This document shows positions 30,357 to 35,440 of a DNA stretch of 35,440 nt, one piece after another. The stretch covers positions 1 to 35,440 of the forward strand of contig CAIOXR010000078.1 of the NCBI GenBank assembly GCA_903862375.1. Direction: 5' to 3'. This DNA comes from an uncultured bacterium. Its GTDB lineage: Bacteria; Patescibacteriota; Minisyncoccia; Phycocordibacterales; UBA9973. The position numbers and the translations under genes were made by a program. The stretch's first letter is position 1; every line of letters starts with the position of its first letter. The notes below the pieces were generated by a model. That model saw nothing but the letters and a program-made list of their open reading frames with translations. It had not been told where the DNA came from and made no database searches.

Positions 30357-31421
30357 AAAGAAAATGATAAAAATGTATGTATATCTATATCGAATGATTC
30401 TATAATCCGATTTATTCTAATTGGTATTGTTTTTTATGCAATTTTTAAATTAACAAACTTAATACTTATTGTCCTTACTTCTATCGTTATAGCTTCTTTT
30501 GTGGTTTATGCTGTCAGCAAGATGAATAGATTTATTAAGAATAGACTAGCTTCAATATTACTTATATATATCATTAGTATTGGTATTATTGTAGGATTGT
30601 TGTCAGTATTTATACCTACATTTATTACTGAAATGTCTGACTTGGTAGGTCAATTAGGTAAATATATTCCAAATTCAAGCATATTAAATGGTTTTCAGAC
30701 AGACACAATATCAGGTGCAAAAACAGTAGTTTCTACTATTGCCCATAATGCATCATTGGGAGATGTTATAAAAAGTATACAGAGTCTTGTTGGTAGTCTT
30801 TCTGGTGGATTTATTAATATATTTGGTTCAACCTTTGGCGGAATAGTTAATTTATTATTGATATTCATTATTTCATTCTATCTTTCAATAACGGAAAAAG
30901 GTATAGAGAATTTCTTAAGAATTGTCACTCCAGATAAGAATGAAGAATACCTTATTAACCTTTGGTTAAGAACTGAGAAAAAGATTGGTTTGTGGATGCA
31001 AGGTCAAATGCTTATGAGTGTGATAGTAGGAGTTCTTGCTTATTTAGGTTTGACGATAATAGGAGTTAACTACTCTCTTGTATTAGCTTTGATTGTCATT
31101 GTTGCAGAGCTTGTTCCTTTTGGTTTGGTAATCGCTACTATACCCGCATTATTATTTGCATATTTAGATGGTGGAGTTGCTTTGACTGCTATAACTTTTG
31201 GATTCTATTTAATTCTAGGACAATTTGAAACTTATCTTATATATCCATTAATAGTAAAAAAGGCGACAGGTATCTCACCTTTGGTTGTTATCCTTTCTGT
31301 ATTAATTGGAGCAGAACTTGCTGGTATTTGGGGAGTATTCTTGGCTGTCCCTATCGCTGTATGTTTACTTGAATTTTTTGATGATTTAGAAAAGAAGAAA
31401 ATAGAAGCTCGAAATAATTAA
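30354..31421 (+). CDS. AI-2E family transporter (PerM/TqsA-like)
   Basis: This 355-residue polytopic membrane protein has the AI-2E (UPF0118) layout. Hydrophobic pairs lie near the N-terminus (about 14-50 and 62-85), followed by a long hydrophilic/amphipathic section (about 90-150). Further helices follow, including VNLLLIFIISFYLSITEKGIE and the C-terminal run ending with GISPLVVILSVLIGAELAGI. The C-terminal helices include the family phrase FETYLIYPLIVKKATGISPL, typical of these proteins. Members export or exchange small molecules and some are linked to quorum-signal or ion transport; the substrate here is unknown. The gene has a leaderless promoter and is followed four bases after its stop by metG. 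Confidence 0.85.
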   Translation: MKENDKNVCISISNDSIIRFILIGIVFYAIFKLTNLILIVLTSIVIASFVVYAVSKMNRFIKNRLASILLIYIISIGIIVGLLSVFIPTFITEMSDLVGQLGKYIPNSSILNGFQTDTISGAKTVVSTIAHNASLGDVIKSIQSLVGSLSGGFINIFGSTFGGIVNLLLIFIISFYLSITEKGIENFLRIVTPDKNEEYLINLWLRTEKKIGLWMQGQMLMSVIVGVLAYLGLTIIGVNYSLVLALIVIVAELVPFGLVIATIPALLFAYLDGGVALTAITFGFYLILGQFETYLIYPLIVKKATGISPLVVILSVLIGAELAGIWGVFLAVPIAVCLLEFFDDLEKKKIEARNN

Positions 31422-31425
31422 CTCT

Positions 31426-32976
31426 ATGAATAAAACATTTTTTCACAACAAGCGAGGATCGAATAGCCAAGTAGACTTGGATATGTCGTCCGAATCGAAG
31501 TTGGGACAAAACGGTACTCCGTTTTATCTTACAACAACTTTGCCGTACGTGAACGCACCACTACACATGGGGCATGCATTAGAGTTCGTACGTGCAGATA
31601 CAATAGCTCGATATAAGAAATTACTTGGTTTTGATGTTTATTTTAATACTGGGACAGATGAGCACGGTATGAAGATTTATGAGAAAGCTAAAGAGAGTGG
31701 CTTGGATATTCAAGATTTTGTGGACCAAGGTTTTGAAACTTTTAAAAATCAGCTAAAGATGTTTGGGGTTTTAGAAGACGTCCACTTCATTCGTACTACA
31801 GATACGAATCATATAAAATCTGCTCAAGAATTCTGGAAGAGGGTAGAGAGTAATGGTTTTATTTATAAGAAAACCTATGAGGCTAAATATTGTATGGGTT
31901 GTGAAAGTGAAAAAACAGATTCAGAACTTGTAAATGGTGAGTGTCCATTTCATACTGGACAAGAACTTAAACTTATAAATGAAGAGAATTATTTCTTTAA
32001 ATATTCTTCATTTGGAGATAAACTTTTGAAATTATATTCTGATAATCCAAATTTTGTTATTCCAGATTTTAGACTGAATGAAGTAAAGAATTTTGTAAAT
32101 AGTGGTCTTCAAGATTTTTCAATTTCTCGCTTGAAAGAAAAAATGCCATGGGGTATACCAGTACCTGGGGATGATGCTCAAGTAATGTATGTATGGTTTG
32201 ATGCACTCACAAATTATATTTCAACTTTAGGGTGGCCTACCTCATATACTGATTCGACGGACAAGCCGGAAGATAAAGATAATTTTGAAAAGTATTGGAT
32301 AAATGGCAATCCTACTCAGTATTGTGGAAAAGATAATACTCGTTTTCAAGCTGCTATGTGGCAGGCAATGCTTATGGCTGCAGGTGTACCTAACTCTCAT
32401 CAGATAATTGTGAATGGATTTATAACAGGTGAAGGTGGTATTCGTATGTCGAAGTCTCTTGGCAATGGAGTTGATCCTAAAGAAATTGTAGATGAGTACG
32501 GTACTGATGCTTTAAGATACTTTCTCCTTCGTGAAGTAAGTAGTTTTGAAGATAGTCCTTTTACTATTGAACGATTTAAGGATTCATATAATTCAGGATT
32601 AGCAAATGGATTAGGGAATTTAACTTCAAGAATATTAACTTTATCTGAAAAATATTTAAATGGAAATTTTAATTTAGAAGAGCAAAAAATTCCTGAAGAA
32701 TTTTTTGCATATTTGGAAAGTTTTGATATTCAAAAAGCTACTTCGTATATATGGGAGAAAATAGGTGAGCTAGATAAAAGGATTCAAGAGACTGAGCCAT
32801 TTAAAGTAGTAAAAGTTGATTTAGAAAAAGGGAAAGAATTAATTAAGGAAAATGTTATTAACTTATATATTATTTCTAAAATGCTTATTCCTATCCTTCC
32901 AGAAACATCTAAAAAAATTCAAAGTTTAATTAAAGAAAATAAAAAACCAGAAATTTCTTTATTTTTACGTAAATAA
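31426..32976 (+). CDS. metG: Methionyl-tRNA synthetase with N-terminal insertion
   Basis: This 516-residue class I enzyme charges tRNA-Met. The catalytic HIGH is H47-MGH and the KMSKS loop is R340-MSKS. A zinc-knuckle-like insert has CMGCESE and GECPFH. The C-terminal anticodon-binding helical domain is short, and no C-terminal tRNA-binding (EMAP) extension is present. The N-terminus has an atypical segment of about 30 residues between MNK and PFYLTTTLPYVNA; normal proteins go straight from a few residues into that motif. Its DNA contains two perfect hairpins and is GC-rich, so it may derive from an inserted palindromic element. An in-frame ATG at 31483 (residue 20) could shorten it. It is likely co-transcribed with the transporter gene ahead and tatD after. 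Confidence 0.92.
   Translation: MNKTFFHNKRGSNSQVDLDMSSESKLGQNGTPFYLTTTLPYVNAPLHMGHALEFVRADTIARYKKLLGFDVYFNTGTDEHGMKIYEKAKESGLDIQDFVDQGFETFKNQLKMFGVLEDVHFIRTTDTNHIKSAQEFWKRVESNGFIYKKTYEAKYCMGCESEKTDSELVNGECPFHTGQELKLINEENYFFKYSSFGDKLLKLYSDNPNFVIPDFRLNEVKNFVNSGLQDFSISRLKEKMPWGIPVPGDDAQVMYVWFDALTNYISTLGWPTSYTDSTDKPEDKDNFEKYWINGNPTQYCGKDNTRFQAAMWQAMLMAAGVPNSHQIIVNGFITGEGGIRMSKSLGNGVDPKEIVDEYGTDALRYFLLREVSSFEDSPFTIERFKDSYNSGLANGLGNLTSRILTLSEKYLNGNFNLEEQKIPEEFFAYLESFDIQKATSYIWEKIGELDKRIQETEPFKVVKVDLEKGKELIKENVINLYIISKMLIPILPETSKKIQSLIKENKKPEISLFLRK
31435..31525 (+). repeat. Hairpin-rich insertion at the 5' end of metG
   Basis: Two perfect hairpins lie inside the first 100 bases of metG: CCAAGT/ACTTGG at 31467-31480, and AAAACGG/CCGTTTT with a TACT loop at 31508-31525. 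Read on the minus strand, the flanking sequence (TTCGATTCGGAC before the first stem and CTATTCGATCCTCGC after) resembles the nested palindromic elements at 4163 and 19665. The resemblance is suggestive rather than certain. Confidence 0.4.
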
Positions 32977-32977
32977 T

Positions 32978-33856
32978 ATGCCTAAATATATAGACATACA
33001 CGCACATACGAATTTTAAAGCTTTTGAAGAAGATCGAGATCAAGTTATTTCTCGTGCACTTGAGAATGATACATGGATTATAAATATAGGAACTCAGTAT
33101 GATACGTCTAAAAAAGCAGTTCATATGACTAACGAATATGGAGAAGGTGTATATGCAACAATAGGACTTCATCCAATTCATACTTCTGCTTCTTATCATG
33201 ATGAAAATGAGTTAGGTGAGGATGGTAAAGAATTTACTTCAAGAGGAGAAGTTTTTGATAAAGAGAAATATAAAGAGTTAGCATCACAAGGTAAGGTAGT
33301 AGCGATAGGTGAGTGTGGCCTTGATTATTATCACTTGGAAGAAGATAGTATTGAAAAACAAAAATCCGCATTTATATCACAGATAGAACTTGCGAATGAA
33401 CTTGGTTTACCTTTAATGCTCCATGTTAGGAATAACAATACAGATAAAACTCACAATGCATATTTTGATGTTTATGAATTAATTAAAAAATATTCAAAAA
33501 CTAATGAAGTCGGACTTCCTTATATCAGGGGGGTATCACATTTTTTTGCAGGAAGCGTAGAGGATATGAAAAGATTTATGGAGATAGGTGTATACATATC
33601 TTTTGCTGGTCCTATTACTTATAAGCCAAACTTACTTATTTGTGATTATGAAACTGTAATAAAAGAGACACCTATAGATATGATACTTGCTGATACAGAT
33701 AGTCCTTACGTGGCCCCAGTGCCTCATAGAGGTACTAGGAATGAGCCTTTGTATGTAAAGGATATAGTAAACAAAATTGCTCAAATTAAAGGTTTAGATG
33801 AAGATGAGGTGGCAAGACAGATAGTTATTAATGCAAAAAAGTTATTTAAAATATAA
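32978..33856 (+). CDS. TatD-family metal-dependent hydrolase
   Basis: This 292-residue protein begins with the TatD metal motif YIDIHAHTNF (HxH), followed by ATIGLHPIH. The central metal ligands are in IGECGLDYYHLEE, LMLHVRN and GVSHFF, and the final Asp is in ADTDSPYVAP. These proteins have a TIM-barrel with two divalent metals and act as 3'-5' DNases or RNases; some help degrade damaged DNA or tRNA. It is about 30 residues longer than E. coli TatD because of an acidic insert after LHPIHTSASYHDENELGEDG. It begins one base after metG stops (TAATATG). TatD next to metG is a frequently seen gene order. Confidence in the family is high, but the natural substrate is uncertain. Confidence 0.9.
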   Translation: MPKYIDIHAHTNFKAFEEDRDQVISRALENDTWIINIGTQYDTSKKAVHMTNEYGEGVYATIGLHPIHTSASYHDENELGEDGKEFTSRGEVFDKEKYKELASQGKVVAIGECGLDYYHLEEDSIEKQKSAFISQIELANELGLPLMLHVRNNNTDKTHNAYFDVYELIKKYSKTNEVGLPYIRGVSHFFAGSVEDMKRFMEIGVYISFAGPITYKPNLLICDYETVIKETPIDMILADTDSPYVAPVPHRGTRNEPLYVKDIVNKIAQIKGLDEDEVARQIVINAKKLFKI

Positions 33857-33890
33857 TTTTTTAGGCATAATCTTTAGGAACTAAATTTTT

Positions 33891-33919
33891 TTGACTTTTC
33901 TATACTTTTCTGTTAGTAT
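33891..33919 (+). promoter_or_regulatory. Promoter of the rpsF operon
   Basis: TTGACT (33891-33896), a 17-base spacer and TAGTAT (33914-33919) form a good sigma-70-type promoter. Start of transcription would be near 33926. It lies about 200 bases ahead of the rpsF ATG, unlike the leaderless units in this window. Confidence 0.6.
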
Positions 33920-33925
33920 AACTCT

Positions 33926-34119
33926 ACATTTCGTTTGTCCTAGTCTTATAACTAGTACACATTGGTCCATAATGAAATGACCGTAAGTGTTAAAGCTGAA
34001 GGTATTAAAATTAATAGTTAAAGTTTTTAAGAGAGTAATTCCATTTGAAATTATATATAATTATAATTTATTAAAGTGACTATTTTATAGTCGTTTTACT
34101 CTTTAAAAATATATTACAT
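33926..34119 (+). promoter_or_regulatory. Structured rpsF leader, candidate S6:S18 autoregulatory RNA
   Basis: The leader of about 190 bases holds several hairpins. CTAGT/ACTAG lies at 33940-33955. GGTC/GACC (33964-33967 and 33979-33982) is extended by AT pairs around a bulged C, with CCG immediately at its 3' side. GACTAT/ATAGTC lies near 34078-34092. Bacterial rpsF-ssb-rpsR operons commonly carry an S6:S18-binding leader containing a CCG-bearing element, so this is a reasonable candidate. I could not match the Rfam consensus from memory, so the identification is tentative. The rest of the region is A/T-rich and shows no gene. Confidence 0.4.
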
Positions 34120-34626
34120 ATGGCAAAAGCAAGAGTGGTAGTAGAAAGTACAGAGGATATAGAGAATTCAGATTCTAAATCTTCTATCTATGAGGTTGGT
34201 TATATAATGGTTCCAAGTATTCCAGAAGAAAATCTTGGAGGTGAAGTTTCTAGTTTTAAGGATTCATTATCAGATATGGGTGCAACATTTATATCTGATG
34301 AATATCCAAAAATGATCGAATTAGCATATGAAATGTCTCGTTCTGTTGCAAACAAAAGACAGAAGTTTACATATGGTTACTTTGGTTGGGTAAAGTTTGA
34401 ATGTAATACTAAAAATGGAAAGGCGATAAAGGAGTCTTTAGATAAGAATGAAAAGCTTGTTCGTTATCTAATGATTAAGACTGTTCGTGAAAGTACTATG
34501 TCTACAAAACGTGCATATGGTAACAATAAGGACGGTTTCAAGCGTCGTGCAACAGTAAGAACAGAAGAGACATTACCTATAAATGAAGAGACTATAGATA
34601 AAGAAATTGAAGCACTTGTGGTATAA
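34120..34626 (+). CDS. rpsF: Ribosomal protein S6
   Basis: This 168-residue S6 has the usual beta-alpha-beta core from about residue 22 (SSIYEVGYIMVPSIPEENLGG) through KRQKFTYGYFGWVKFEC and RYLMIKTVRES. S6 binds 16S rRNA as a heterodimer with S18, encoded downstream. The protein is longer than E. coli S6 (135) and Thermus S6 (101). It has an N-terminal acidic/Ser-rich extension of about 20 residues and a C-terminal tail of about 40 residues with KRAYGNNKDGFKRRATVRTE, a basic segment that could touch rRNA. The operon order rpsF-ssb-rpsR is the standard one. It has no Shine-Dalgarno sequence; a long structured leader precedes it instead. Confidence 0.93.
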   Translation: MAKARVVVESTEDIENSDSKSSIYEVGYIMVPSIPEENLGGEVSSFKDSLSDMGATFISDEYPKMIELAYEMSRSVANKRQKFTYGYFGWVKFECNTKNGKAIKESLDKNEKLVRYLMIKTVRESTMSTKRAYGNNKDGFKRRATVRTEETLPINEETIDKEIEALVV

Positions 34627-34662
34627 TTAATTTATTATAAGTTAACAATTTAAAACTAATTT

Positions 34663-35112
34663 ATGTATTTAAACAAAGCAATTCTAATAGGGAATCTAAC
34701 TCGTGATCCAGAATTAAAAGCGATTGCATCTGGGAATAAGGTTTGTACTTTTAGTATAGCTACTAATCGTACTTATAAAGATTCAAATGGTGTAAAACAA
34801 GAAAAGACTGATTATCATAACATTGTAGTATGGGGAAAAACAGCAGAGAATGTAGCTACTTATATGAAAAAAGGAAGTCAAATTCTTGTAGAGGGTAGAA
34901 TGGAGACTCGTAGTTGGGATGATGCAGCAACAAATACAAAAAAGTATCGAACAGAAATCATTGCAGATACAGTTCAATTCGGCTCAAAAAATACAACAGG
35001 GCAAGGTTATCAAGCACCAGCAAATCAATCATCATCTTCTAAAAAAGAAGAAGAAATAGATACAATTGAGTATCCCGAGGAGCAAATAAATGCAGAAGAT
35101 ATACCATTTTAA
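34663..35112 (+). CDS. ssb: Single-stranded DNA-binding protein
   Basis: This 149-residue SSB has an N-terminal OB-fold (MYLNKAILIGNLTRDPELKA ... GNKVCTFSIATNRTY ... EKTDYHNIVVWGKTAENV) of about 105 residues. A short flexible linker (TGQGYQAPANQSSSSKK) follows, then an acidic tail ending in EDIPF, the conserved tip that recruits partner proteins such as RecO, RecG and helicases. It coats single-stranded DNA during replication and repair. The tail and linker are short compared with E. coli SSB (178 residues). It sits between rpsF and rpsR, 36 bases after rpsF, and RecO, one of its partners, is encoded at 25005-25589. The assignment is certain. Confidence 0.96.
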   Translation: MYLNKAILIGNLTRDPELKAIASGNKVCTFSIATNRTYKDSNGVKQEKTDYHNIVVWGKTAENVATYMKKGSQILVEGRMETRSWDDAATNTKKYRTEIIADTVQFGSKNTTGQGYQAPANQSSSSKKEEEIDTIEYPEEQINAEDIPF

Positions 35113-35118
35113 AACAAT

Positions 35119-35148
35119 TAAGAATTAGGAATTAACAATTAAGAATTA
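35119..35148 (+). repeat. A/T-rich TTAAGAATTA-type spacer repeat before rpsR
   Basis: The 42-base gap between ssb and rpsR contains AATTAAGAATTA twice with AGGAATTAAC between. It resembles the spacer ahead of argS (13669-13701). No promoter or hairpin is evident. Confidence 0.45.
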
Positions 35149-35154
35149 AAAACA

Positions 35155-35355
35155 ATGAAACAAGATTATTTTTCATCAAACAATATTAAGCATATAGATT
35201 ATAAAGATCTAGAATTGCTTCGCCGTTTTTTGACACCGAGTGCTCGTATGCAGTCTCGTCGTCGTACAGATGTGACTTCTAAGAATCAAAGAAAACTAGC
35301 TATTGCTATCAAAAGAGCTCGTTTTATGGGGTTATTACCTTATATAGCAAAGTAA
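35155..35355 (+). CDS. rpsR: Ribosomal protein S18
   Basis: This 66-residue S18 has the family core DYKDLELLRRFLTPSARMQS and the RRR/T motif followed by TSKNQRKLAIAIKRARFMGL, ending PYIAK. S18 binds 16S rRNA beside S6. E. coli S18 is 75 residues; this one is trimmed at the N-terminus and lacks the cysteine-containing zinc-like N-terminal motif seen in some S18 paralogues. It is the last gene of the rpsF operon, and a strong terminator follows 15 bases after its stop. No Shine-Dalgarno is visible. The assignment is secure. Confidence 0.95.
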   Translation: MKQDYFSSNNIKHIDYKDLELLRRFLTPSARMQSRRRTDVTSKNQRKLAIAIKRARFMGLLPYIAK

Positions 35356-35370
35356 AAATATTGAAATATA

Positions 35371-35404
35371 ATAAAAATACTAACCTTACAGTTAGTATTT
35401 TTAT
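35371..35404 (+). terminator. Rho-independent terminator of the rpsF operon
   Basis: The 14-bp stem (35371-35384 with 35391-35404) has a CTTACA loop. The right arm is T-rich and the following bases are A/T-rich. It ends the rpsF-ssb-rpsR transcript. Confidence 0.82.
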
Positions 35405-35406
35405 TA

Positions 35407-35435
35407 TTGTTATTATTATATATTTGTGGTATAAA
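35407..35435 (+). promoter_or_regulatory. Promoter for a gene beyond the window edge
   Basis: TTGTTA (35407-35412), a 17-base spacer and TATAAA (35430-35435) preceded by TGG form an extended -10 promoter. By the spacing seen elsewhere, a start codon is expected at about 35442, two bases past the end of the window. Confidence 0.5.
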
Positions 35436-35440
35436 GTGTA

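Noticed and set aside
1..35440. tRNA genes, rRNA genes, CRISPR arrays, transposases or prophage genes
   Set aside because: Looked for in all gaps and found none. The gaps longer than 100 bases are taken up by palindromic elements, the T-box and the rpsF leader.
1..35440. Alternative genetic code (UGA as Gly)
   Set aside because: TGA ends genes cleanly, for example at 2932-2934 and 12037-12039, and no in-frame TGA occurs within the recognised proteins.

Overview
The window looks like a piece of a candidate-phyla-radiation (Patescibacteria, Parcubacteria-type) chromosome. The evidence is its low GC, very tight gene packing with 2-5 nt spacers, almost no Shine-Dalgarno sequences, shortened or CPR-flavoured housekeeping proteins, two very cysteine-rich proteins of a kind I associate with CPR genomes, and many small membrane-anchored proteins of unknown function. 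UGA is used as an ordinary stop (for example at 2932-2934), so this is not one of the UGA=Gly lineages. The lineage call is an inference from gene content; no 16S gene is present. I found no tRNA, rRNA, CRISPR array, transposase or phage gene.

Layout. (1) 65-4838: a MacAB-type ABC exporter (adaptor, ATPase, permease) flanked on each side by a small membrane-anchored DUF5666-like protein. A structured palindromic element sits before the last gene, and a perfect 27-bp hairpin closes the block. (2) 4901-7184: a divergent pair, a secreted S9 peptidase and a CPBP membrane protease, whose leaderless promoters physically overlap. (3) 7225-13666: a nearly complete dTMP-supply island: dcd, folA and thyA on the minus strand, then glyA, an SDR, a Nudix protein, a truncated nucleoside deoxyribosyltransferase remnant, tmk, a second Nudix protein and dut on the plus strand. 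Together these convert dCTP to dUTP to dUMP to dTMP to dTDP and recycle the folate cofactor. (4) 13702-19400: argS with a GC-rich palindrome inserted in frame, a two-TM small protein, two tandem Cys-rich paralogues and a decayed small ORF. (5) 19406-23291: a T-box riboswitch (Ile specifier AUU, short Stem I) and a palindromic element ahead of an unusual ileS that carries a complete histidine-phosphatase domain inside its catalytic body. (6) 23300-25589: Nudix, a degenerate HD-like protein, an alpha/beta hydrolase and recO. (7) 25661-33856: a surface-anchored repeat protein, glyS, an M16 peptidase, an AI-2E-type transporter, metG (with a probable palindrome-derived N-terminal insertion) and tatD. 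(8) 33891-35404: the rpsF-ssb-rpsR operon with a promoter, a ~190-nt leader and a strong terminator.

The strongest cross-cutting signal is in the promoters. Nine genes that head transcription units have a sigma-70-like -10 hexamer (TATAAT or TGnTAAAAT type) ending six or seven bases before the ATG. This places the transcription start on the start codon, so leaderless mRNA appears to be the default for first genes. Downstream genes are joined by minimal spacers such as TAATTTATG with no ribosome-binding site. Genes with true leaders (ileS with its T-box, rpsF with its structured leader) are the exceptions, which suggests those leaders are regulatory.
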